This document shows, one piece after another, positions 27,539-35,554 of a stretch of 64,000 bases of DNA. The DNA comes from MPNP01 sp963668325 (GTDB taxonomy: Bacteria > Pseudomonadota > Alphaproteobacteria > Rhodobacterales > Rhodobacteraceae). The notes under the pieces were generated by a model that was not told where the DNA came from, ran no database searches, and saw only the letters and a list, made by a program, of their open reading frames with translations. Made by a program: the position numbers and the translations under genes. How positions within the stretch are numbered: the stretch's first letter is position 1; each line of letters opens with the position of its first letter. The stretch covers positions 868,001 to 932,000 of the forward strand of contig OY764222.1 of NCBI GenBank assembly GCA_963668325.1, in the 5' to 3' direction.

Positions 27539-28974
27539 AATTGCACCGTAACCCATTTAAGTTCTGTCATTGCTTCCATATCAGCATCCGTTCCTTCGCG
27601 ACCGACGCCGGATTCACCATTGCCACCGAAGGGCACATGCGCTTCATCATGAATAGTCATCCCATTAATGTGACACATTCCAGCACCGATATTTCTAGCA
27701 AAGTGAAAGGCGCGGTCTATGTCTTTGGTAAAAATCGCTGAAGAGAGTCCATATTCGGTATCATTGGCTTTGGCCAACCCCTCTTCATAACTGTCAATCG
27801 GATAGATGGATGTAACTGGTCCGAAAGTTTCAGCTTTGCAAACTGTCATATCCTCATTAACATCTGTTAACAACGTCGGTTGACAGCGATTTCCAACCCA
27901 TTCACCACCAGCAATAACAGTAGCACCTTTTTCAACGGCATCTGAAATATGATTTTTTACGCGAGTTCGCTGTCGTTCTGAAATAATCGGGGCAATTACT
28001 GTATTGGGGTCACGCAGGTCGCCCATTCCGATTTTGGCGGCAATCATGGAAAATCGCTTGACGAATTCGTCATATATTGGGCGCTCGACATAAAAACGAC
28101 TGGAACCAATACATGCCTGACCAGCATACATGAAGATTGAGCGAGCGGCGAGTGGGACAACCTGATCAAGATCGACATCCGCCAGAATGACGGTGGGGTT
28201 TTTGCCTCCAAGCTCAAGTGTATTTGGCGTTTTATTCTTGGCACAAACTTCATTGATGTGCTGACCTACAACCGATGAACCCGTGAAGGAGACAAAACTC
28301 ACATCCTTGTGGCCAGTCAGGTAATCTCCTATCTCGTGGCCATAACCGGTCACAACATTATATGCACCTGGTAAAAAGCCGGCCTCGTTGACGATTTCGG
28401 CGAATATTACGGTCAAATGCGGGGCCATTTCAGATGGTAATTGAACAACAGTATTACCGACAGCCAAGGCGTTGGCAACAAGCCGGGTGTTTTTGATCAG
28501 TGGTACATTAAATGGGGTTATGATGGCAACCACTCCCAAAGGCTCCCGAATCGTCATGGAAAACTTGCCAGGTGCATCCGAAGGGATCGTTTCCCCACGC
28601 ATGTTTCGACACAAACCGGCAGCTGCCCTTACCATGGTCAAACCCTTTTCGAACTCGAACATTGCCTTTTGAACAGGTGAACCGATTTCATCAATCAGAC
28701 AATCAATCAACTCAGCCTTGCGGGCCTCCATTATTTCGGCAACCCGTAACAACCAGAGTTCACGGTCTTTGGGTAAGGTATTCCGGTAAGATGGAAAGGC
28801 GGCTTTCGCCGCGACAACAGCATTGTGTATATCTTCACCAGTGCTTTTGGCCGCTCGGATGTAGAGACTATCGTCCAACGGATTAATATCGTCGAAAGTG
28901 GCGTCTGCTTCAGCATTGAGCCATTTGCCTCCGATGAAATTCTGCAATGTTCTAACGTCTTTTCTTTTATTCAT
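27535..28974 (-). CDS. NAD(P)-dependent aldehyde dehydrogenase
   Basis: A 479-residue ALDH. General-base Glu in TLELGGKNPTVILADVD, nucleophile Cys in YAGQACIGSSRF, and oxyanion-hole Asn in TPFNVPLIKN. Similar to benzaldehyde/vanillin-type dehydrogenases in overall layout (inference). It follows the TRAP large permease by 18 nt and is coupled to the GST gene by an ATGA overlap. Expected to oxidise an aldehyde made from the imported substrate. Confidence 0.88.
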   Translation of the reverse strand: MNKRKDVRTLQNFIGGKWLNAEADATFDDINPLDDSLYIRAAKSTGEDIHNAVVAAKAAFPSYRNTLPKDRELWLLRVAEIMEARKAELIDCLIDEIGSPVQKAMFEFEKGLTMVRAAAGLCRNMRGETIPSDAPGKFSMTIREPLGVVAIITPFNVPLIKNTRLVANALAVGNTVVQLPSEMAPHLTVIFAEIVNEAGFLPGAYNVVTGYGHEIGDYLTGHKDVSFVSFTGSSVVGQHINEVCAKNKTPNTLELGGKNPTVILADVDLDQVVPLAARSIFMYAGQACIGSSRFYVERPIYDEFVKRFSMIAAKIGMGDLRDPNTVIAPIISERQRTRVKNHISDAVEKGATVIAGGEWVGNRCQPTLLTDVNEDMTVCKAETFGPVTSIYPIDSYEEGLAKANDTEYGLSSAIFTKDIDRAFHFARNIGAGMCHINGMTIHDEAHVPFGGNGESGVGREGTDADMEAMTELKWVTVQL

Positions 28975-28992
28975 TTAATAACTCCAGTTTTG

Positions 28993-30354
28993 CTAACCGC
29001 CGACAATCGTTTGCGGCAGGAATAGCGCTATTTGGGGGAAAAGGATGAGAAGGACAATCATTAGGGCCATGGCGAACCAAAATGGCCAGATGCCCCTAAA
29101 AATCTGCCCCATAGGGACCTCCGGTGCGATGGATTTAACGATGAATACATTGATACCAACAGGGGGACTGATCATTCCCATCTCCAGTACGATCACGATA
29201 ATTATGCCGAACCAGATGAGGTCCCAATTGAGGCCAATCGCTATGGGGATAACCACTGGTATGGTCAAGACCAGCATTGCAATCGATTCCAGAAACATGC
29301 CCAGGAACATGTAGGCCAAAATTATGACCAGCAAGACTCCAACGTCGCCAATCGGGAGGGAGGTCAGAAATGTAACCAAATGCGAAGGTAATTCAGTCAG
29401 GGACATGAATGGGATAAAGACAAAGGCACCGATAATGATAAGAAAAACGGTTGCCGTCGCGTTCATCGTCTGTAAAGTGACAATTCGAAGGGCCTTGAGT
29501 GATAGAGACCGACGCCAGGCAGCTACAACAAAAGTAAAAAAAGCCCCAACCGACGAAGCTTCTACCGGGGTAAAGAAACCGGTATACATACCTCCAATGG
29601 TAATTAGTACGACACCTACGATTGGTGCTGCACGCAGGAGCGATGCTATTCGATCAGCCTGCTCAGCCCGTTCACCAGGAGGCCCAGCCTCAGGTTTGCG
29701 GGCCACAACCCAACTGATTGCACCGATGAAGAGCAGGGTCAGGATGATACCCGGGAACACCCCCGCCATGAATAACCGCCCTATCGACTGTTCAGTCAAC
29801 ACGGCATAAATGATCATGCCACCGGAAGGTGGAATCAGGAAGCCAAGTGTTCCCCCGGCAGCAACTGACCCTGTGGCCAGGCTGTCAGAGTATTTGTAGC
29901 GTTTCATTTCCGGTAGGGCAACTCGACCCATGGTTACGGCAGAAGCAAGGGATGAACCGGATAGGGCGGCAAAACCAGCACAAGCTGCAACAGTGGCCGA
30001 GGCCAACCCCCCTTTCAAGTGTCCCATCCAGCGATAAGCGGCGGTAAACAGGTCATTTGACATACCAGAAATACCAGCCAGATTACCCATCAGGACAAAC
30101 ATTGGGATAACCAGCAGGTTAAAATTAGAGGCCGCTTCAAAAGTCTCACCCGCCAGGTTGGAAAAGGCAATTTGCCAACCCCTGTCCCAAGCTCTGGCAG
30201 GGTCCATACCCACTCCGATGAACTTGTTGGCGTTGGCTATGATTGTACCAACAAAGCCAACGCTGAGCATTGACAGAGCCACTGGCATACGAAGCCCCAA
30301 AAGCACAAACAGGGCAAGAAGTCCCAGAATCCCCAAGAGGGACATGGCTATCAC
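28993..30354 (-). CDS. dctM: TRAP transporter large permease (DctM), system 2
   Basis: A 453-residue channel subunit. DctM signatures are GNLAGISGMSNDLFTAAYRW, GGLASATVAACAGFAALSGSSLASA, YSDSLATGSVAAGGTLGFLIPPSGGMIIY and EMGMISPPVGINVFIVK. The start overlaps the DctQ stop by four bases. It is a distinct paralogue of the DctM at 21.1 kb; the shared core motifs are family-wide, so a local duplication is not implied. Confidence 0.92.
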   Translation of the reverse strand: MIAMSLLGILGLLALFVLLGLRMPVALSMLSVGFVGTIIANANKFIGVGMDPARAWDRGWQIAFSNLAGETFEAASNFNLLVIPMFVLMGNLAGISGMSNDLFTAAYRWMGHLKGGLASATVAACAGFAALSGSSLASAVTMGRVALPEMKRYKYSDSLATGSVAAGGTLGFLIPPSGGMIIYAVLTEQSIGRLFMAGVFPGIILTLLFIGAISWVVARKPEAGPPGERAEQADRIASLLRAAPIVGVVLITIGGMYTGFFTPVEASSVGAFFTFVVAAWRRSLSLKALRIVTLQTMNATATVFLIIIGAFVFIPFMSLTELPSHLVTFLTSLPIGDVGVLLVIILAYMFLGMFLESIAMLVLTIPVVIPIAIGLNWDLIWFGIIIVIVLEMGMISPPVGINVFIVKSIAPEVPMGQIFRGIWPFWFAMALMIVLLILFPQIALFLPQTIVGG

Positions 30355-30890
30355 AATCCTTCACCTTCAATTTGGAGAGTGGTTACCTTACCAGTTCTAA
30401 AGAGTTGCCAGATCTCTAGAAGCAATACCAGACCGTAAATGGCGACCGAAGCGGAAAGCAGGTAGTAAAACGGTTCGTATGAGATCAGCAATTGTTGGGT
30501 GGTTTCGCCAAACCGAACCGCGCTCTGACCAGAATGCCAAAACCTCCACATCATCAGAAATAGAAGAATTGCACAAAGTATCTTGACGATAATCATCGAC
30601 CATTTGGCAAATCCCGCAGACATACGGGATTCCAAAATTTCAATTTCGATATGTGATCCTGCTCGGGCACCAAGGGGTATCGACAATGCCACGATAACAA
30701 CAAGTGCAAGAATCAGTAGATCCTCGGCTCCGATGATTGGATTGTTTAACGCCTTGCGCATGATCAGTACATTCCAGACAGAAAATCCTGTCATAAAAGT
30801 CAAAGTGGCGCCGCCAAGTACAAGCGACGACCACTTTAGTAACCGATCAACAAACTTTAGCGCAATGAGCGTTTCACTAGGTTCCGACAC
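30351..30890 (-). CDS. dctQ: TRAP transporter small permease (DctQ), system 2
   Basis: A 179-residue, four-helix subunit. Recognised by position and by SIPLGARAGSHIEIEILESRM in the centre, with the SGQSAVRFGETTQQLLISYEPFYYLLSA stretch before the last helix. Stop overlaps the DctM start. It begins 24 nt after the DctP stop, and unlike TRAP system 1 there is no stem-loop in that gap. Confidence 0.88.
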   Translation of the reverse strand: MSEPSETLIALKFVDRLLKWSSLVLGGATLTFMTGFSVWNVLIMRKALNNPIIGAEDLLILALVVIVALSIPLGARAGSHIEIEILESRMSAGFAKWSMIIVKILCAILLFLMMWRFWHSGQSAVRFGETTQQLLISYEPFYYLLSASVAIYGLVLLLEIWQLFRTGKVTTLQIEGEGL

Positions 30891-30913
30891 TGAGATCCTG
30901 ATACTACTACAAC

Positions 30914-31924
30914 TTAATTATTGATTGCGTTGTAGATTTCTTCAGCATTATCAATGCCACGTTCAGCATAATCAGCAAATATCACTTTTAGACCTTCTGC
31001 TACAGCAGCATCCATTCGTGCTCGCTCTTCAGGAGAAACTTCGATCAATTCATAATTTTTGCCAGAAGTCTCTTGCATCAAGGCAAGCGAGCGTTCATCG
31101 GCACCATCAAAGCTTTCGGCAAGTTTCATGGAAGCAGCTTCACCCGACAATTCGTCGATGATTGCACGATGTTCAGGACTGAGACTTTCATAGCGTTCGC
31201 GATTCATGGCAACAAATATTACGGCATGCTGAACGGGCACGTTGACAACAAAATGGGTTGTCACATCCCAAAAGTTCCAAGGAGGTGTCATATTGTTATA
31301 GGTAGCGTACGCACCGTCAATTGTACCGGTAGATAGTCCAGTGTACATTTCAGTAACTGGCATCTGAATTGGTACCGCCCCCATTGCTTCAATGATTGGG
31401 GTGGTCAGGGCAGCATAGGGAACTATCTTTGCACCCTTCAGTCCTTCCAAGGTCGAAACGTCCTTGGTTGCAGCGATCCCGATCCCGGCAGCAGTGGTCA
31501 AACCAATGACCTTTACGTCGGAATATTCGTCGGCAAGATACTCATCAAACACGGCCAAGATTCTTTGGGTTGCGTCAGAAGAACTTTCGGATTTTCCTGG
31601 TGGAATGGCTAGCATTGTCTTGGGGAAAAGGGCTGGTGTGTAGGCTGAAACACCGAATGTGATATCTGCCACCCCTTCGACAGCACGCTTGTATTGCTGT
31701 ACTGGACCAGCACCTAATTGACCAGCGGGGAAGAGTTTCATGGTCAGGGAACCGCCGGATCGACTTTCCAATTCTTCCCCAAACCACTTGAACATCACTG
31801 TGTTGGTGTGGTGCTGAGGCGGTACGAATGTAGCAACCGTCAGTTCTTCGCCAATTGCGGATTGTGTTGACAGTCCAAGTGCCGATGTAAGCACCAGGAC
31901 CAAGCTAATACGAGTGAATTTCAT
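30914..31924 (-). CDS. dctP: TRAP transporter solute-binding protein (DctP), system 2
   Basis: A 336-residue periplasmic receptor with a signal peptide (residues 1-25, ending STQSAIGEE). Family runs include YKRAVEGVADITFGVSAYTP, LTTAAGIGIAATKDVSTLEGLKGAKIV and TEMYTGLSTGTIDGAY. GAGGA before the ATG supports the start. First gene of a six-gene minus-strand operon (dctP, dctQ, dctM, ALDH, GST, SDR) transcribed away from gntR, under an operator-bearing promoter at 32025-32053. Confidence 0.9.
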   Translation of the reverse strand: MKFTRISLVLVLTSALGLSTQSAIGEELTVATFVPPQHHTNTVMFKWFGEELESRSGGSLTMKLFPAGQLGAGPVQQYKRAVEGVADITFGVSAYTPALFPKTMLAIPPGKSESSSDATQRILAVFDEYLADEYSDVKVIGLTTAAGIGIAATKDVSTLEGLKGAKIVPYAALTTPIIEAMGAVPIQMPVTEMYTGLSTGTIDGAYATYNNMTPPWNFWDVTTHFVVNVPVQHAVIFVAMNRERYESLSPEHRAIIDELSGEAASMKLAESFDGADERSLALMQETSGKNYELIEVSPEERARMDAAVAEGLKVIFADYAERGIDNAEEIYNAINN

Positions 31925-32024
31925 TTTATCCTCACAAAAATTGATTTGTTCGGCCTTATGGAATTTCTATAATTGAATTAGATACAGCACGATGCTGTCA
32001 ATTCAGACCGAATACAAAAGCAAG

Positions 32025-32053
32025 ATTATTGCACATAAGGGATCCTTAATCAA
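32025..32053 (-). promoter_or_regulatory. Predicted promoter of the dctP-SDR operon with operator in the spacer
   Basis: On the minus strand, TTGATT (32053-32048) and AATAAT (32030-32025) are exactly 17 bp apart, matching -35 (four of six) and -10 (five of six). The spacer contains GGATCCCTTAT, a variant of the proposed GntR site (ATAAGGGATCCTTAAT at 32035-32050). A bound repressor would block polymerase directly. Confidence 0.6.
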
Positions 32054-32092
32054 GCAAAAAGCCAAAATTATACCTCTTTTTTTAAATTTTAC

Positions 32093-32121
32093 TTGACTTT
32101 GGGATCCCAAAACTAGTTAAT
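32093..32121 (+). promoter_or_regulatory. Predicted gntR promoter with perfect palindromic operator in the spacer
   Basis: TTGACT (32093-32098) and GTTAAT (32116-32121) are 17 bp apart. TTTGGGATCCCAAA, a perfect 14-bp palindrome at 32098-32111, fills the spacer. The -10 ends seven bases before the gntR ATG at 32128, so the transcript would start on or beside the A of the start codon. This fits autoregulation by GntR and a leaderless message. Confidence 0.65.
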
Positions 32122-32127
32122 GAACCA

Positions 32128-32871
32128 ATGGAATCGATTGATACTGAACTTGCTTTAAAAATCCGAAACGACATCTTTCATGGTGTTTATACCAAAGGCG
32201 AACGCTTGTCTGAGCTTCAACTTTGCGAGACTCACCAAGTCTCACGCACACCGGTTCGATTAGCCCTTCGTCTCCTTGAACAAGAGGGAATTATCTACCG
32301 TGGGGAAGGTCGTGGATATATGGTGCAAAGTCCAACCGTGGCGGATATCCTGCAAGCTGTTGAGGTTAGAGGTCATCTTGAGAGTTTGGCAGCACGGCTA
32401 ATGGCGCAATCCCCAGACCGATTTAAATACTTGTCGGAGATGGCCACAGCCATGGAAACATATACCAAACTTATTGGATTGGGCCGGATAGACGAGCCCA
32501 TGATTCGTCAAATGCATGTAGCCAACACGGTTTTTCACAACACAATTCTGAATGCCTGTGGCAATGATTATGTTGGATACACCTGTCAAAGAATTTGTCA
32601 TCTGCCCATGCTTGCTACAGGGTCTATGGTTTTTGATCGGGCGGTAATGGATTCGCCGGAAAACATGGAACGCGGCCTGTTTCGGTTGCGTTTGGGAAGT
32701 GCTCAGCATCAAGTAATTTTCGAGGCAATTGAGAAAGGTGATCCGGTTCGAGCCGAGGGGATGATGCGTGAGCATTCGCACACTATGATTGAATATATTC
32801 AGACCTTCGAAAAAAGGAACGAGAGCCTTACTGTCGCCGATTTGGTCGCTTATTCGGCTCCCGAAATCTAG
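32128..32871 (+). CDS. GntR-family transcriptional regulator (FCD domain)
   Basis: A 247-residue repressor-type regulator. The N-terminal winged helix (residues 5-70) includes LALKIRNDIFHGVYTKGERLSELQLCETHQVSRTPVRLALRLLEQEG in family order, described here by its two helices QLCETHQVSR and TPVRLALRLL. The C-terminal helical FCD domain has HVANTVFHNTILNACGN and HQVIFEAIEKGD, whose His/Asp residues usually bind a metal and effector. No ribosome site precedes the ATG. It faces the dctP operon and is followed by the alkylsulfatase and OsmC genes. The palindromes listed around it are the proposed targets. Confidence 0.9.
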   Translation: MESIDTELALKIRNDIFHGVYTKGERLSELQLCETHQVSRTPVRLALRLLEQEGIIYRGEGRGYMVQSPTVADILQAVEVRGHLESLAARLMAQSPDRFKYLSEMATAMETYTKLIGLGRIDEPMIRQMHVANTVFHNTILNACGNDYVGYTCQRICHLPMLATGSMVFDRAVMDSPENMERGLFRLRLGSAQHQVIFEAIEKGDPVRAEGMMREHSHTMIEYIQTFEKRNESLTVADLVAYSAPEI

Positions 32872-32894
32872 CATAAATAATTTTGAGAGCAAAC

Positions 32895-34166
32895 ATGCCA
32901 GCACATTCCGACCTTCTCGCCCAAAACACCCAATTTGAAAAACAAATTCATCAACTGGCAAGCAACATTTATTCTGCTGTAGGCTATGCCGCGTCCAACG
33001 TGCATTTTCTCGTGGGTACGGAAGGTATTATTGTCATAGACACAACTGAGACTACCCAAGCGGCCAAGAATATTCTGGCAGATTTCAGGAAGATTTCCGA
33101 GTTGCCAATAAACACAATCATCTACACCCATTCTCATCGTGACCACATATCTGGAGCAAAAGTTTTTGCCGAAGGTCGAGACGTGGAAATAATTGCTTCG
33201 GATAATTTCACCTCCGATCTAATTGCAGTCGATACCTCACGACCGGCACCCAACGTCGTTCTTGGGGCACGGACAAAACGTCAATTTGGCATAGGTCTTC
33301 CCCAAGGCGAGCTAGTAAGTTTGGGAGTGGGGCCCAGCGAAAGGCCCATGCAAGGATTGGGAGCGGGGTATATTGAACCAACGGTTCGATTCTCTGATAC
33401 GATTCAAATTACTCGAGAAGGTTATGAATTGGAATTTGCCAAGGCTCCTGGTGAAACTCCAGATCATCAAATTGTATGGTTGGCATCAAAGCGAATACTT
33501 TTCTGCGGTGATAATTTCTACCATTCCTTTCCAAATCTCTACGCCATTCGTGGTACTCCCTACCGGGATTTCGATGCATGGGCAGACACAATGGATCAAT
33601 TGATGGTATATGATGCAGAGATCTTGGCTACTGGTCATACAAGTCCTGTTGTCGGTGCGACAAGTGTTCGTCAGGTACTAACAGATTACCGAGATGCAAT
33701 CAGGTATGTGGTGGCCGAGACAGCTAGAGGCATGAATGCAGGACTTGATCCGGTTACAATTGCGGCCAACCTTCGGCTTCCTGTTGAATTAGCCCAAAAA
33801 CCCTATCTAAAAGAGTTTTACGGTCATATTGGCTACGCCTCACGGGCTTATTTCGAAGGAACACTAGGTTGGTTCGATGGGAATCCAACCAGCCTAGGTC
33901 AACTTCCACCCAAAGTCGAAGCGGATAAATTTATCCGGCTGGTAGGTGGCAAGGATAAGGTGATGTCCGCAGCTCAAAAGGCCCTTGATAAGGGTGAGGC
34001 CCAATGGGCCATGGAGTTGGCTGATCGTTTGATTGCAGCTGATGTCGAACTCGTGGCAGCACACCAGGTTAAGATAACAGCGTTGCGAATTCTTGCTGAC
34101 CAGACAGTCAATGCACCGACCCGAAATTACTATCTGCTTTCAGCTCGTGAACTGGAAGGAAATTAA
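32895..34166 (+). CDS. Metallo-beta-lactamase alkylsulfatase-like hydrolase (type III sulfatase family)
   Basis: About 423 residues. The MBL zinc motif is YTHSHRDHISGAKVFAEG, with later ligands in GETPDHQIVWL, LFCGDNFYHSFPN and ATGHTSPVVG. It continues into the alkylsulfatase dimerisation domain (GYASRAYFEGTLGWFDGNPTSL, KALDKGEAQWAMELADRLI, RNYYLLSARELEG). SdsA1-type enzymes have a further SCP2-like C-terminal domain, which is missing: the protein stops where that domain would start. No signal peptide, so cytosolic. The ATG at 32895 is preferred to a TTG at 32883. Its stop overlaps the next start as TAATG. Confidence 0.83.
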   Translation: MPAHSDLLAQNTQFEKQIHQLASNIYSAVGYAASNVHFLVGTEGIIVIDTTETTQAAKNILADFRKISELPINTIIYTHSHRDHISGAKVFAEGRDVEIIASDNFTSDLIAVDTSRPAPNVVLGARTKRQFGIGLPQGELVSLGVGPSERPMQGLGAGYIEPTVRFSDTIQITREGYELEFAKAPGETPDHQIVWLASKRILFCGDNFYHSFPNLYAIRGTPYRDFDAWADTMDQLMVYDAEILATGHTSPVVGATSVRQVLTDYRDAIRYVVAETARGMNAGLDPVTIAANLRLPVELAQKPYLKEFYGHIGYASRAYFEGTLGWFDGNPTSLGQLPPKVEADKFIRLVGGKDKVMSAAQKALDKGEAQWAMELADRLIAADVELVAAHQVKITALRILADQTVNAPTRNYYLLSARELEGN

Positions 34167-35347
34167 TGTCTACAATTGGTAAAAACATCATAGGTACTAG
34201 CGGCCTATCGCCTTTCTTTACCGTTGCAAATGCGGATCTAGTATCAATTGATGCCCCTGAAAACAGGAAGGGCGATGCCCTGCGTACTTGGGTACGCGCA
34301 CTCAGTGGTTTCCAGAAAGAAGCACTCATCCGTTCAGCCCTAACCGACCGTACTTGGCGTCTGGTATCTGATGAGGGCCCTTATCTCAATGGGCACGATG
34401 CGGCTCCGTGTCCGTTAGCGTTTCTGTCTTGCGGTATGGTGGCAAGTTTCATGAATGAAATTCTGGCCCTCGCCAAAATTCGGGGAATTGAAATTCGGAC
34501 TCTCAAGTTAATCCAAGATAATTATTACACGATGAAAGGTTCTATGCCCAAAAGGACCATGGTTGGAGGGGCCGAAAATATCGACTTGCAGGTTGAGATT
34601 GACTGCGACCTGGAGGATGTAGCTCTACAAGATTTTCTTATCAATGCAACCTATGCATCTCCACTGAATGGGGTAATGCGAGGGAAGCTCAAAAACCTGT
34701 TCAAGTTGTGCAAAAACGGCGCAGAACTGCCGACCAACAAGGTTGCCGAATTGGAAGCGGAACTTTTCCCGGATCCAGGTAACCATTTTGCCCAAGCAAT
34801 CCCGGAAGAAAGTAGCTTGACCCTTATGGAACCAGTAGGTCCAACCCCGCAAAAAAAGGTTGTGTTGGGCACTTCCTCTGCTGCTGGTAGCCTCGCCGAG
34901 GAGCAGGATAGACGTCTGAACATTGGTGCGGTTGCGATAATGCGGGAGGACGGGCTCAAAGAGATACAGCAAATGCAGTATTCACCCTACGGTACTTCAT
35001 TTCGGTTTTTGAGTTCGGAAGACGGGCGTGCCCCAGATGCCAATACCCTTATAAGTGCTGGGATCGGGTTTTGTTTCATGACTCAGTTCGGGCGGTTCGT
35101 GTCAATGCTCAAGCTTGACTTGCCCGATTACCGAATCGTACAGGATACACATTTCAGCCTTGGTGGAGCTTCTGGAGGTACAGGTAAGGCTGGTGAAGCA
35201 GATCCAATTGAGACCCATGTCTATCTAGAAACCTCGGAATCTGATGAGATTGCCCAAGAGATGCTGGATATTTCAGAACGAACTTGTTTCCTGCATGCTT
35301 TTTGCCAGACAGACTTAAAAACGAAGCTGAAGATCGTGCGGGTTTGA
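34166..35347 (+). CDS. Tandem OsmC-like protein
   Basis: A 393-residue protein with two similar halves, each reading as an OsmC/Ohr-type domain. First half: PCPLAFLSCGMVASFMNEIL (Cys82, Cys89), later TYASPLNGVM. Second half: TLISAGIGFCFMTQFGRFVS (Cys303), later RTCFLHAFCQT (Cys374, Cys380). The catalytic Cys pair of OsmC is complete only in the second half; in the first the distal Cys is replaced. OsmC proteins reduce organic hydroperoxides, but some have other thiol chemistry. Translationally coupled to the alkylsulfatase (TAATG), which argues for a pathway role such as handling a thiol or peroxide by-product. The assignment is by eye. Confidence 0.65.
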   Translation: MSTIGKNIIGTSGLSPFFTVANADLVSIDAPENRKGDALRTWVRALSGFQKEALIRSALTDRTWRLVSDEGPYLNGHDAAPCPLAFLSCGMVASFMNEILALAKIRGIEIRTLKLIQDNYYTMKGSMPKRTMVGGAENIDLQVEIDCDLEDVALQDFLINATYASPLNGVMRGKLKNLFKLCKNGAELPTNKVAELEAELFPDPGNHFAQAIPEESSLTLMEPVGPTPQKKVVLGTSSAAGSLAEEQDRRLNIGAVAIMREDGLKEIQQMQYSPYGTSFRFLSSEDGRAPDANTLISAGIGFCFMTQFGRFVSMLKLDLPDYRIVQDTHFSLGGASGGTGKAGEADPIETHVYLETSESDEIAQEMLDISERTCFLHAFCQTDLKTKLKIVRV

Positions 35348-35434
35348 CCGAATTCAATAACGGAAAGTCCCAAATCCGGTTTAAATCAAAACAGCACATC
35401 TAATAAATTTAAATATTTTTGTTGAAAAATATAT

Positions 35435-35465
35435 TTTTCCCTTTATTCTTTAGGCAAAGGGAAAA
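35435..35465. repeat. Perfect inverted repeat in the rho leader region
   Basis: Ten-base arms TTTTCCCTTT (35435-35444) and AAAGGGAAAA (35456-35465) flank an 11-nt loop, 90 bp upstream of rho. It could end transcripts from the OsmC gene or act in the rho leader; no U-tract follows on the plus strand. The 10-mer CTTTAGGCAA in the loop recurs at 35511-35520. Confidence 0.5.
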
Positions 35466-35554
35466 GGGCCAGACAATATTTGTTCCTTGTTCCACGCAAC
35501 CGCCTGAGTCCTTTAGGCAAGCGATATCTTAGCAAGTCTTATTACAATAATTCA

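Noticed and set aside
28441..29809. Several plus-strand open frames opposite the ALDH and TRAP permease genes
   Set aside because: They mirror strongly coding minus-strand genes, show arginine/threonine-rich low-information translations and no recognisable domain.
21058..30354. The two TRAP sets as a recent tandem duplication
   Set aside because: The DctP and DctQ proteins differ throughout; only family-wide DctM motifs are shared, so two separate systems are more likely.
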